Below, piece after piece: positions 1 to 8,761 of a DNA stretch of 45,779 nucleotides. Positions within the stretch are counted from its first letter, which is position 1; each line of letters starts with the position of its first letter. The position numbers and the translations under genes were made by a program. The notes under the pieces are model-generated. The model was not told the DNA's origin. It worked only from the letters and a program-made list of their open reading frames with translations, and made no database searches. The stretch is taken from contig CAYRRA010000007.1 in the NCBI GenBank assembly GCA_964426355.1, forward strand, positions 1 through 45,779. The letters run 5' to 3'. This stretch comes from JAJFTV01 sp964426355 (lineage in GTDB: Bacteria > Chloroflexota > Anaerolineae > Anaerolineales > Anaerolineaceae).

Positions 1-443
1 TTTTCCATCCCGGTGATTTTCCAGCTTTCTTCGTTGTATTTCAGGTAAAAGGCGCGCACAACCTCATTGCCGCCAATTTGCAGCCTGGCTTCTACAACAG
101 CCATATTGGGGTCGGCTGCGGTTGTACCGGAAGTGAAAACCAACCCTTCCAGCGTGCCGTGAAAATCCAGCCACGCCAGTAAACCACCTTCCGGCAGGGA
201 CGTCTGCAATTCCGGAGATAAAAACAGCATCATTTGGTCGGGGTCGTTTTCGTACGCAGTCAAGAATGCGTAAACCACTTCCTCAGCCGTAATTGGCTGG
301 TTGCCGCTGTATTGGATGGCTTCACCGGAAGCAGGTGTGATGGTAGGCACCGGGATGCTTTGTTCTTCCGCGCTGCCGGGTTGCGCACTGCAACCTGCCA
401 GGCAAAAGAGGAACAGGAACAATAATATCCATCGTGTTTTCAT
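1..443 (-). CDS. Secreted lipoprotein of unknown function, 3' end beyond the window
   Basis: The reading frame is open for 147 codons to the window edge. It begins MKTRWILLFLFLFCLAGC, a lipoprotein signal with lipobox LAGC, so Cys18 should be lipidated and the protein anchored on the outer face of the membrane. A Ser/Pro/Thr-rich linker follows to about residue 40. Then comes a helix (ITAEEVVYAFLTAYENDP) and alternating strands ending near EESWKITGME, a layout reminiscent of small NTF2-like or DUF4878-type lipoprotein domains; that fold is a guess. The ATG overlaps the TGA of the upstream membrane-protein gene as ATGA, implying translational coupling and a shared role. An in-frame ATG six bases further upstream (449) is an alternative start. 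Confidence 0.8.
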   Translation of the reverse strand, partial: MKTRWILLFLFLFCLAGCSAQPGSAEEQSIPVPTITPASGEAIQYSGNQPITAEEVVYAFLTAYENDPDQMMLFLSPELQTSLPEGGLLAWLDFHGTLEGLVFTSGTTAADPNMAVVEARLQIGGNEVVRAFYLKYNEESWKITGME

Positions 444-2470
444 CTGCATTGCCTTACATCCAAGAGCTTGCGATAGTCATCCAGGCGTTTGTGCTTCTCC
501 TCATGCACCAGCAGAACGCAGGGGTCTTGCAGGGCAGCCTGCTGATCCTCATTTAACTGGTCCCAATAGGCTTTATCCAAATACAGGTAGGAATATCCAG
601 CGGCGTTCAGCGCATACGGGTCGGGGTTTTCTGTGAGCGACACCCATTCCGGTTTGCGCTTAAAAACGTCATACGAGGAATTGTTGGCACGCCCAAAAAC
701 AATCGGCGAGCGATACGGGTCATGGTCGAAGACCCACGCATCTTCCTCCAGTTGATCCCAATACAGTTCGATCATTTTTACATCCATCGTTGACGTGAAT
801 TCTGTCGTTACGGGATTTGGAGCGGCAATCAGTGAAATCCCCAACAGGAGGAAACCACCGAACATATTGATAAAGAAGAACCCTGCCACCCCGGCTTTGA
901 TGCCATCGGAGCGCTGGCGTGCCCACAACCACACTGCCGGGACGGCAAATGTGCTGAGCACACCGATGGGCAGGCTTTGAACGCGGGTCAGGGCTGTCAG
1001 CCCGGCTGCACCGCTGAGCTCGATCACCCATAACCCCAGGCTAGCCACTGCGACCAGCGCCAGCATGACTTCATACCAGCGTTGATAGCGGAAGGCTTTT
1101 ACCATCCATACAGCTACCAGGGGTAGCACCAGCAAGATGGGTCCAATTTCCAGCAGCGCCAGCAGAATTTGTGCAGGATCATTTAATGCAAGATACCCCA
1201 GGTGGCTTGAAAGCACCTTTGGGGGAAAGAAAAAGGAAAACGAAAAAGTGTGATACGCAGCTTCTGCCTGGAACCAGTTGGGAAAGAGCCTGGACATCCA
1301 GTTCGCGGCTAACGTGGTGATGACGCCGCCCTGGACAAGCGCCAGCAGACCCCCGGCGATCGCAGCAAGGAACCAGCGCCACAACGTGCGCGGCAGTCTC
1401 CAGGAGCGGTGGGTGAGCATATAAACGGCACTGACGAGAACCACACCTGCACAGATAATCACCAGGGAAGTCTCACTGGTCAGACCTAATGCAGCCAGGA
1501 GAGCTGCCATAACAACCCATGCGCGCCAGCCGCGCCATTTGTTATGTAGCAAAAGGAGAAGCGCAGCCAATAAAGCGCTTGTCCCACCTGCTCCAGCATG
1601 GTAGAGAATCACATTCGTTGAGTTGAATCCATTGACGTATGCAAATGGAAAGGGAAAAGGACCCATACCTGTTGCCGCCCAGGTGCTGCCCAGCGCACTT
1701 ACCAGGTCAGAACCGCTTTGTGCGCCTGAACCGAGCATGGTCAGGTCAGTGCCCAATTTTTTTAAGATACCCTGTGGCAGCAGCAAGAGCAGCCAGCGCG
1801 CCCCACCCGCAAATGCGCTCATCATTCCACCCAACAAACCCGCCAGTTTACTGCCTGTTACCCGTTGAACAAACAGTGCGCTGAGCATCAACGCCAGCGC
1901 AAAACTCAGACCCCTGGCAAGGTCCATTGCAGTCCAGACGAAGAAATCGCCGATATGCATCAGTTGAGCGGCAAATAACAGCGTGAAATAATGATACCCG
2001 TAACTCACATCGGGGTCCATTGAAAAATGCGGTGGGATATCACCGGCAGCGATGAACGATGTAATTGGCACGTTTTGAAAATCATCCAGCATTGCCAAAC
2101 CGCGTCCGATGACGAAAAATACATACACCAGTACGGCAAAGGTCACCCATTGTACAGGCAGGATGGGGATGCGCAACAGCGAAAGCGGTTTCTGGCGCAC
2201 TTCTTTCCAGGAAAAGAGCAAACCGGTCAAAGCCACCAGGCTGGCAGCCAGCCAGAAAGCGCTCTGCAAGGGAAGCCCGGGCAGCCATTGCCCCAACAGA
2301 TTTGCAACCCAATTCTCCAGGACTAACCCCAAACCCATACCAGTGAGCGCCAGTTCGTTGCGGCGCAGGGTGAACGCCGAACGGGCAATCCATATACCGC
2401 CTATGCTCCATAAACCTGCCCATGCGAACAGGGCGATCAGCGGGAGCAGCTTTTGCATCAAGTCTGCCAT
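440..2470 (-). CDS. Polytopic membrane protein, GT-C glycosyltransferase-like
   Basis: Integral membrane protein of 676 residues with about 12 hydrophobic segments. A C-terminal soluble tail of about 120 residues (from roughly residue 560) is rich in Trp, Tyr and Asp. After the third or fourth segment an extracytoplasmic loop carries an Asp pair (MLDDFQNVP, D129-D130). An acidic pair in an early outer loop is typical of the catalytic site of GT-C glycosyltransferases, which use polyprenyl-phosphate sugars. A His/Tyr-rich stretch (YGYHYF) follows at about residue 160. The function is inferred from topology; no specific family was recognised. GGAG sits eight bases before the ATG. It lies 22 bp after another membrane protein gene and overlaps the following lipoprotein gene by 4 bp, so the three form an operon. 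Confidence 0.75.
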   Translation of the reverse strand: MADLMQKLLPLIALFAWAGLWSIGGIWIARSAFTLRRNELALTGMGLGLVLENWVANLLGQWLPGLPLQSAFWLAASLVALTGLLFSWKEVRQKPLSLLRIPILPVQWVTFAVLVYVFFVIGRGLAMLDDFQNVPITSFIAAGDIPPHFSMDPDVSYGYHYFTLLFAAQLMHIGDFFVWTAMDLARGLSFALALMLSALFVQRVTGSKLAGLLGGMMSAFAGGARWLLLLLPQGILKKLGTDLTMLGSGAQSGSDLVSALGSTWAATGMGPFPFPFAYVNGFNSTNVILYHAGAGGTSALLAALLLLLHNKWRGWRAWVVMAALLAALGLTSETSLVIICAGVVLVSAVYMLTHRSWRLPRTLWRWFLAAIAGGLLALVQGGVITTLAANWMSRLFPNWFQAEAAYHTFSFSFFFPPKVLSSHLGYLALNDPAQILLALLEIGPILLVLPLVAVWMVKAFRYQRWYEVMLALVAVASLGLWVIELSGAAGLTALTRVQSLPIGVLSTFAVPAVWLWARQRSDGIKAGVAGFFFINMFGGFLLLGISLIAAPNPVTTEFTSTMDVKMIELYWDQLEEDAWVFDHDPYRSPIVFGRANNSSYDVFKRKPEWVSLTENPDPYALNAAGYSYLYLDKAYWDQLNEDQQAALQDPCVLLVHEEKHKRLDDYRKLLDVRQCR

Positions 2471-2492
2471 CCATTTACTCCAATCGATTGGC

Positions 2493-4547
2493 TTAGTATT
2501 CCGGACAGATTAGTCCGTCATCCGGTGGGGATTTTGTTTTGGGCACCAGGAATTGCAAGCCCACTTCAGAATACGTGCTCACGGGTTCATAATAGCACAA
2601 TAGCGGGATCGAGACCCAGCGGACCCAGGCGTTGTTCTCGTTGCCAAAATTGTACTCTTCTTCCTGAAAACTGGTAAAAAGCGGCTCGCTGACAATCAAG
2701 CTGAAGCGGTGCGCGGCTAGGTCACGGTAAAACCCGTCAAAATAGCCTTCCTGGTTCTGCATTGCCATTTCCATGAGCAATTTTTTCTCATAATCGGTCA
2801 CCAACGGAACATCCTCAACATATCCAAAGGTCAACAATTGGCGTTGGTCCAGGAAAAGCACTTCCCCTTCAGTCTTATATTCATCCACCAGTTCCTGGGT
2901 GTTGAGCAGCGCCTGTTGTATGATTTTGTCTTCCGGCAGGATACGCGGCGTTACTTTAAACATTTCAATACTCACCGGATACAGCAGCAGCATTATCAGC
3001 ATAAACTGCACTAAACGCGGAAAGGTAGATGAGTCCATCAGCCAGCGTTTTCCACCGCTTTCCAGCATTATGCCGGCTGTAAACACCATCCCAACCAGCA
3101 GCATGTCCAGGTTGTGCAGGTTGCTTCCGCCACCGATTTTGACACTGATGACCAGCCCGACAGCGAGAAAAGCCAGGCTCATCGCACTTAGATAAAGCGT
3201 TTGCCAGGTATCCAGTTTCCATATTTTTCTGGCAAGTGCAGTGATTAATACAACCCATAACGGACTGGTCGCCAGCAGAAGACCGGGCACAATCCCCAGC
3301 GAGTAAGTTTCATTGGGTAGAAGGCGGTTCCATAACAGCGGTTGGCGCTCGATGATATTGCCAACGGCTGAAAGATTAAGCTGTTCCACCGTGAACGAGG
3401 CATTGGCGGCAGGGTTGATCCAATTAACCAATTCTGGCAGTAAATACCCTCCCAGGATCCCGCTGACACCCAGCACAAGAGAACGAATCCAGCGTTGGCG
3501 TGTGGTGATGGGCGGGTTGTAAGTTTGCAGGAATGCGATCAGCACTGCCCACATAGCCGGCGCAAACAACCAGGTAAAGCGCGCCAGACGGGTGTAATAG
3601 CTCGCTGTTGCAATCACAATGGCAGCCAGCCAGATCGGTGAGCGGCGGGTGAGTGCCACCAGGATGGCTGCAAAGATCAGGGGGGTGTAAATGGGACCCT
3701 GACTGAGAAAGAGCATTGACCAAAGTCCAAACAAGAAGAACACACCCGTACCCGTCTCACGGCGGCGGATAAAAGCCCATCCTAAGAGGATATACGGCAC
3801 GGTGAACAGGAATTGGCTCCAACAGCGCATCACCTGGATGGAAATATCGCCGAAAAGGAAAGGTAGCCCCCACAGGCTTTGCCTGCCGATATCAATGAAA
3901 GCGTTAAAAGGTTGATCGGCGGGGAAATTGTAAAGGCGGCGCCCGAAGAGCACCGAATAATCGTAAAAGCGGTTGCCTTCAGACCAGGACAACCGGAAAG
4001 GGTAATCAATCACTGTCTGGCTGGCTTGCACCAGTAAAAACGTGCTGCTGAACAAAGCCAAGCTGACCAGGGAAGGCGTCCATTCCAGGGGCGCGTCAGG
4101 ATCGCGAGCTGCGAACCAGAGCGAGAATAGCACAGCAGACAGGTAGATAAACAAGCGGGTAAAAAAGCCGTCGAAGCGTGCGCTAAATGAACTGAAAACA
4201 AAAAACCAGGATACCGCCAGCGCGGGTATCAGTACCAGCAGCCAGCGTAGCCAACCCAGCCGGCTGCGAAGCCGTTGAAATCGGAGCATGCATTGTGGAT
4301 ACCAGACCTGGATCATCAGGATTGCGGCGATGAGGAGAAAACCGGCGATAAAAAATTGATCCGCAAATGGGATGCGATGACCGCGCCCAAGCACCTCGCT
4401 GTAGTAGGGTATTTTTTCTGTGCCGATGCCCACAGCGATCCCAGCCCAAGCCAGGGTAATGATGATTGGAACAATGCGTCCTGCAAAAACAGGGGTATTC
4501 TTCTTATTTGAAATTCGGTGCACTTCTTGTTTTGATGAGTTTGTCAT
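2493..4547 (-). CDS. Polytopic membrane protein, GT-C-like, first of the pair
   Basis: About 684 residues with roughly 13 transmembrane segments. A C-terminal globular tail of about 150 residues starts near the helix NTQELVDEYK. The first large outer loop (WSEGNRFYDYS) follows an early TM and carries acidic and aromatic residues, resembling the substrate loop of GT-C enzymes. No defined family is recognised. The frame could open at a TTG (4613), but no ribosome site precedes it; ATG 4547 with TGGA seven bases upstream gives a normal Lys/Asn-rich cytoplasmic N-terminus and is preferred. A TATAAT box on this strand (4635-4640) is a plausible -10 for the three-gene operon. The adjacent second GT-C-like protein suggests joint action in glycan or glycolipid assembly. 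Confidence 0.72.
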   Translation of the reverse strand: MTNSSKQEVHRISNKKNTPVFAGRIVPIIITLAWAGIAVGIGTEKIPYYSEVLGRGHRIPFADQFFIAGFLLIAAILMIQVWYPQCMLRFQRLRSRLGWLRWLLVLIPALAVSWFFVFSSFSARFDGFFTRLFIYLSAVLFSLWFAARDPDAPLEWTPSLVSLALFSSTFLLVQASQTVIDYPFRLSWSEGNRFYDYSVLFGRRLYNFPADQPFNAFIDIGRQSLWGLPFLFGDISIQVMRCWSQFLFTVPYILLGWAFIRRRETGTGVFFLFGLWSMLFLSQGPIYTPLIFAAILVALTRRSPIWLAAIVIATASYYTRLARFTWLFAPAMWAVLIAFLQTYNPPITTRQRWIRSLVLGVSGILGGYLLPELVNWINPAANASFTVEQLNLSAVGNIIERQPLLWNRLLPNETYSLGIVPGLLLATSPLWVVLITALARKIWKLDTWQTLYLSAMSLAFLAVGLVISVKIGGGSNLHNLDMLLVGMVFTAGIMLESGGKRWLMDSSTFPRLVQFMLIMLLLYPVSIEMFKVTPRILPEDKIIQQALLNTQELVDEYKTEGEVLFLDQRQLLTFGYVEDVPLVTDYEKKLLMEMAMQNQEGYFDGFYRDLAAHRFSLIVSEPLFTSFQEEEYNFGNENNAWVRWVSIPLLCYYEPVSTYSEVGLQFLVPKTKSPPDDGLICPEY

Positions 4548-4714
4548 AAAGAGTCCATTTTGCTTGCAAAAGTAATCGGCTGTTTTTTTACCTCTATGAA
4601 CAAAGATTTTCAACTGATTACAATAGCAGGTTTAATTATAAAAGAAAAATGAGCTTCAACATGCATCCGGTTGTTTCGGAAAGGGATGGCTTTGTGGTTA
4701 TCAGGTCAGCCGAT

Positions 4715-6250
4715 TTACTGATTTGGTTTGAAAAAGCGCTCCATTGTCGGTTGAGCATCTATGCCTGTCTGGGTGTTCCAGAGCGTGAAAAAGCCCTGGG
4801 TATCTGCCCGTTGAAAGCGATACTCGCTGGCATACGCGCGCAGGAAATTCAACATCGCCTCGTCTCCAACGGTGCGACGCAGCGCATCCAGAAATTGTGC
4901 TCCGCGCAAATATACTGCGTTGACGTATCCGCGGTAATCAGTGAAATCGTAGATGCTGCTGTTGACCCATCCCTGCGGCTGGTAGTCGTTGATGCGGTAT
5001 CCCCACCACCAGGAAACCGAATCAGGATAAAGCTGCTCATAAAAAACCAGCTCGCTGAAGGTACAAAGCGATTCATCCAGCCAGGGTTGTTGTGCCGGGT
5101 CATTTTCAACCAGCCGATGCCACCATTGATGGGCAGTTTCGTGTGCCGATAAAGTGCATAACCCGCTTTGAACACCGCTTCCCGGGTATTCGAAATAAAG
5201 CCAGTTCAGGAAAAACAATCCGTCGTATTCCATTCCATCGGGAAAATCAGCCTCAACAATATTCAATTGTTGCAAGTCTGGGTTGCCATACAGGCTGCTG
5301 TACAAGCGCAGGGCTTCTCCTGCACAACGCAGGCTCATCTGACCGGCGCTGACGTGTTCTGGGAATACATACGCGTAAAGCGGCAGAGCAGAATCTTGAA
5401 GTAGCACATACTCCGGGCTGACCGAAAGTGTAAAATTTCGTGCTTTCTGGCGGATATATCGGATGGCATCTCCAGCTTCTTCAGCCGCAGCCGGGGCTGC
5501 GATGACCAGGTTGGTCATTTCACCCGTCAGTCGTAGTTCCACAAGGATATCAGAAAGGTCGTATGTCAGATGCTCGCCAACCTGGGCTGGTGAGTTCTGC
5601 ATCCACCCATCCTGTGGGTGATAAGGTGCTGAAAAAGCATACCAGTCTGCCAGGTTTGCCTGCCGTTCAGAATAACCCAAAGTACCTTCCTCTGCTGGTA
5701 GTCTGTAAACAAACGTAAGAACAACAGGTCGAATTTCACCGGGCAGCAAAGGCTGTGGAAGCGGGATGGTCAGGATGCCGTCCTGCAGGGTGAAATTTTG
5801 TACATCGCTACCATCCTGCCAGTGAAGCGTTATGAGCGAGAATTCCTGAGCAATGCGCTGCGCCTCAAAAAGCAAAACCAACGTGTCCAGTGTAATTTCT
5901 GTTGTGTTGAGATAACTCAGGCGTTCTTCCACGGCAACCAGATGTTGCTGGTAATCCAGGTTAACAATCAAGTGATACTGCGAACGCTCCAGTTGTGGTT
6001 GAGAGAGCTCGGGGTCTTCTTGTGATACCTGCGATTCCAGCGTGGATACAAATGTTTCTGTTCCCACAGCCGCGTCTGCTCGTGTGGGTGTAATAAATGC
6101 GGTGGCGGTGGGGGTGGGGGTTGCAGATGCAACAGTTGTAAAGCTTGCCGGCAACGAGGTCTTGACCACAGATGAGGGAAGACATGCTGAGAGGAGGGAG
6201 ATTGCCCCAAAAAAGATGATCCACATGAAAATGCGTTGGATGTGTTTCAT
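4715..6250 (-). CDS. M1-family (gluzincin) zinc peptidase lipoprotein
   Basis: Predicted lipid-anchored extracellular metallopeptidase of 511 residues. The start at MKHIQRIFMWIIFF gives a lipoprotein signal ending LLSAC; the longer frame upstream would bury this signal. A Thr/Pro/Ala linker (ATPTPTATAF) follows. The centre resembles the M1 N-terminal beta-domain. Catalytic HETAH lies at about residues 370-374 and the third zinc ligand Glu393 in LDES, giving HExxH-x18-E. The downstream VYLRGA motif carries the likely catalytic Tyr. The exopeptidase motif is GMEY rather than the usual GxMEN, so aminopeptidase specificity may be altered. It is longer than the catalytic core but shorter than the full four-domain enzymes (about 850 residues). 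It is probably transcribed apart from the membrane genes downstream (167 bp gap). Confidence 0.87.
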   Translation of the reverse strand: MKHIQRIFMWIIFFGAISLLSACLPSSVVKTSLPASFTTVASATPTPTATAFITPTRADAAVGTETFVSTLESQVSQEDPELSQPQLERSQYHLIVNLDYQQHLVAVEERLSYLNTTEITLDTLVLLFEAQRIAQEFSLITLHWQDGSDVQNFTLQDGILTIPLPQPLLPGEIRPVVLTFVYRLPAEEGTLGYSERQANLADWYAFSAPYHPQDGWMQNSPAQVGEHLTYDLSDILVELRLTGEMTNLVIAAPAAAEEAGDAIRYIRQKARNFTLSVSPEYVLLQDSALPLYAYVFPEHVSAGQMSLRCAGEALRLYSSLYGNPDLQQLNIVEADFPDGMEYDGLFFLNWLYFEYPGSGVQSGLCTLSAHETAHQWWHRLVENDPAQQPWLDESLCTFSELVFYEQLYPDSVSWWWGYRINDYQPQGWVNSSIYDFTDYRGYVNAVYLRGAQFLDALRRTVGDEAMLNFLRAYASEYRFQRADTQGFFTLWNTQTGIDAQPTMERFFKPNQ

Positions 6251-6659
6251 GGTGTTTTTGCCTGTACAGTTTGAGCCTGATAAGGCGAATTCATTCCCAT
6301 AATAACTGAATCGCCAGGTTAATTTTACCGCAGGCACAGCATAAGGCGTCGTTTTTGCAATCAGAGAGTCGCTCACACAAAAAACACATCCATACTGGAT
6401 GCTGCCATTGGGTGTCACGCCGGGATTTTGGGTGCTTTAGGAGCGCAAGAACGGCTTGCAGGGTTGTGAAGACATGGATAGCAGAATCCGACTCAATATA
6501 TGAATCATTTTGACAAATGCACAGGATTCCTTGACAAAAACCATTGTGGTTTTTTCGTTTTTTTGGTAAGATTAACCCAGTAAGTACCAATATGTGGTAT
6601 TGCGCGTGCCACGCGCCCCTATATATGGGGAGGTTTCAAAGGCTACTCCAAGATTGCTT
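6251..6659. other. Divergent intergenic region with GANTC cluster
   Basis: Non-coding DNA between two divergent lipoprotein genes. It holds six GANTC sites (6308, 6366, 6484, 6490, 6502, 6525), four of them within 46 bp. TTGACAAA occurs twice (6510 and 6531). A rightward promoter candidate is TTGTGG at 6544-6549, a 17-bp spacer and TAAGAT at 6567-6572. A run of three small hairpins follows (6585-6630). A 99-codon minus-strand frame here is Cys-rich but has no ribosome site or recognisable family and is not called. Confidence 0.5.
6544..6572 (+). promoter_or_regulatory. Candidate promoter of the 6660 lipoprotein gene
   Basis: TTGTGG, 17 bp, TAAGAT. A start near 6579 would give a leader of about 80 nt containing three hairpins: TACCA/TGGTA, GCGCGT/ACGCGC and CCCC/GGGG. 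The four-site GANTC cluster lies directly upstream. Confidence 0.45.
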
Positions 6660-8177
6660 ATGACTTCACCACACATTGCTTTAACATCCCATAAACAGAT
6701 TCCCGCTTTGCTTGCTTTGGCGGCGTTGTTCCTTTTTCTCCTTTCTGCGTGCAGCGTAGGGGACCATTTTCAATCTGATTTGCGACCCGATAACACCTAT
6801 CCGATAGACCAGGCGCTTAAAGATTTTTACAATGAACTGGATGGGAAAAACTTTTTAGGAGAAGCGCTCTCCCCGTTAATGGAACTTAACGGGATGATGT
6901 GCCAGTACACCTCCAGTGCGCTGCTGTGTTATGACCCCCAAACCACCGGTATCGCTCGCTACCGGGTGGAACCGTTAGGGTTGGCACTTTCCTTGAAAGC
7001 CGAAACCCCCGTTGAACTCCCGATAGAAGAAGCGCGTATTGTGGATGGATATGTGCTTTATCCGGCTTTTGATCATCTCTACGACCACTTTTATGGTTCC
7101 CTCTATGCAGGTAAACCCCTGACCAATGCTTTTTACAATCACGCCCGTAACCGGATTGAACAGTATTTTGAAAACCTCGGCTTTTATATCAACCTCGATG
7201 ATGCTGGGCAGGGACCTGGTTTGATTGAATATGGTGCATGGGTCTGCAGCGATCAATGCCCGGCGGATTGGGAAAGCACGGTGATCCAGGCTCTACCTTC
7301 GCGGAATGACCCGCGCGCCGATTTTGTGGTTGCAGTAGAGTTTTTAGGAGGAAGCAACCTGTTTGGAGAGCCATTGACCGATCTCTACCTGGCAGCGGAC
7401 GGTAGCCTGGAAATGGTATATGAAAAGGCTGTGTTTTATGCCCCTGTAAGCCAACCCAGTGCACTCCGTTTGCGTACTCTACCCGCCGTATTGGGTATGC
7501 CGGCGATGTCACCGGGACCCCGCCTCTATGGAGTGGAGAGCCAGATGGATTTTTACCCGGTTGAGGGCGATCTGGGCTATCACATCCCGCTTGTTTTCGA
7601 GAATTTTCTACAGACGAATGGCGGGATGTCACTTTCCGGTGACCCAATCATCGATCCTTATAACCCTGGCAGCGGTATACCCCGGCAGTGTTTTGCGCAT
7701 TTTTGCCTTGAGTACGACAAAAATGCAGTGGATGGTGAAGCGGTGTATCTGGTCGATCTGGGTACTCAATACCTGGCTACCCAACCAGAAATGACCCCTC
7801 TCTCTGTCCAGGGTGGGGTTGGACAGTGGTTTTCGGAAGATTCTGAGGATACTGTACGGGATAAGAGGATTTCCTTTGTAGTCAGCGAGCAGTCCCCGCA
7901 GGTACGCAGGGGTGAAACCCAGGTAATTCAAATTGTTGTTTTTGACCGTGAGACAAACCAAACTGTTTCAGGCATCCAGGCGGATTTGCTGGTGACCATG
8001 CCCGATGGGACGCAGGTCAGTTATACCTTTCCCCCCAGCGATGCCGGTGGGAAAGCTTACCTTCAAATTGAACCGGTTATATCAGCCGAAAATGGCAGCC
8101 TGATCTCTTATAGAGTTTGCTTGAAGGATGTACAAGCCCCCTGTAAAGAAGATGCCTACATGATTTGGGGAGACTGA
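6660..8177 (+). CDS. Lipoprotein with C-terminal Ig-like region
   Basis: Secreted lipoprotein of 505 residues. From ATG 6660 the signal core (ALLALAALFLFLLSAC) ends in lipobox LSAC; a GTG further upstream would place the signal too far inside and is rejected. The mature part has a repeated theme of short blocks such as DFYNELDGKNFLGEALSP and AVEFLGGSNLFGEPLTDLY. These resemble the G-x-P-hydrophobic-T/S repeats of cell-surface lipoproteins in this phylum. From about residue 400 a strand-rich segment (FVVSEQSPQVRRGETQ, later VSGIQADLLV and SYRVCLKD) looks like an immunoglobulin-like beta-sandwich. No enzyme motif is visible. It stands alone on its strand and ends at a strong terminator. Confidence 0.8.
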   Translation: MTSPHIALTSHKQIPALLALAALFLFLLSACSVGDHFQSDLRPDNTYPIDQALKDFYNELDGKNFLGEALSPLMELNGMMCQYTSSALLCYDPQTTGIARYRVEPLGLALSLKAETPVELPIEEARIVDGYVLYPAFDHLYDHFYGSLYAGKPLTNAFYNHARNRIEQYFENLGFYINLDDAGQGPGLIEYGAWVCSDQCPADWESTVIQALPSRNDPRADFVVAVEFLGGSNLFGEPLTDLYLAADGSLEMVYEKAVFYAPVSQPSALRLRTLPAVLGMPAMSPGPRLYGVESQMDFYPVEGDLGYHIPLVFENFLQTNGGMSLSGDPIIDPYNPGSGIPRQCFAHFCLEYDKNAVDGEAVYLVDLGTQYLATQPEMTPLSVQGGVGQWFSEDSEDTVRDKRISFVVSEQSPQVRRGETQVIQIVVFDRETNQTVSGIQADLLVTMPDGTQVSYTFPPSDAGGKAYLQIEPVISAENGSLISYRVCLKDVQAPCKEDAYMIWGD

Positions 8178-8199
8178 GTTTTTTCTTGCTCAAAGAAGA

Positions 8200-8239
8200 A
8201 ATAGCGGTGAAAAAATGCGGTACCGCCATTATTTTTTTT
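8200..8239 (+). terminator. Rho-independent terminator (possibly bidirectional)
   Basis: Stem AAT-a-GCGGT with ACCGC-c-ATT around a 13-nt loop, followed by eight T. The loop side begins with an A run, so it may also work for the converging minus-strand gene ending at 8229. Confidence 0.75.
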
Positions 8240-8612
8240 CACGACGGCGGCGTAAATACACATCCAACAGAAAAATTGATCCCAACAACAAGACAATCAT
8301 CAGCAGGCAGCCAACCGATTCGACTGGGTTGGTGAAAAGATAGGAGCTCTGAAGGCTTTCTGAGAATGATAAACGTTCGCTTTGAGCTGGTTGGAGGTTT
8401 TGTGGTTTTTCTTCATCAGTACTGGTACTGGAAGGAACTGCTTGCTGATTTATGACTTGGGTGGAAACACCAGGGGTCTGGGTTGGGGGGGTGGCAACGC
8501 GTTGAAAAACAAAAAAACCTGCTCCTACGCAGACAACAATCAAAACCAACGATACACCGATTGCAATAAACCATTCTCGTGGACCGATTTCAGATGCTGA
8601 ATTTTCTGTCAT
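8229..8612 (-). CDS. Small two-TM membrane protein, unknown function
   Basis: A 127-residue protein. An N-terminal TM (WFIAIGVSLVLIVVCVGAGF, about residues 14-33) is followed by a Thr/Pro/Gln/Ser-rich linker of about 60 residues. A second TM (CLLMIVLLLGSIFLLDVYL) and a basic RRRREKK tail end the chain. By the positive-inside rule the tail is cytoplasmic and the linker outside. No family recognised. GAGAGGG and AAAGG lie upstream of the ATG. It follows the LysM lipoprotein gene on the same strand with a 149-bp gap, so co-transcription is possible but not shown. Confidence 0.65.
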   Translation of the reverse strand: MTENSASEIGPREWFIAIGVSLVLIVVCVGAGFFVFQRVATPPTQTPGVSTQVINQQAVPSSTSTDEEKPQNLQPAQSERLSFSESLQSSYLFTNPVESVGCLLMIVLLLGSIFLLDVYLRRRREKK

Positions 8613-8761
8613 GCCTTTGTTCCCTCTCTATGAGTCAGGTAAACCGGTGCCAGAAACGTGCCGGTTATCCGTAATTTTTTCTGCCTCCCTGTTTACCGAA
8701 GATTCCACTTTCGGCAAATGTGTGCGGATCATATTTTCAGATGTTGGTTCGTCAGCCATTG

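Noticed and set aside
4649..5152. A 167-codon plus-strand frame opposite the M1 peptidase
   Set aside because: Antisense shadow of the HExxH region of a well-supported gene.
6291..6590. A Cys-rich 99-codon minus-strand frame in the divergent lipoprotein region
   Set aside because: No ribosome site, no family resemblance, and it covers the promoter and GANTC cluster of the rightward gene.
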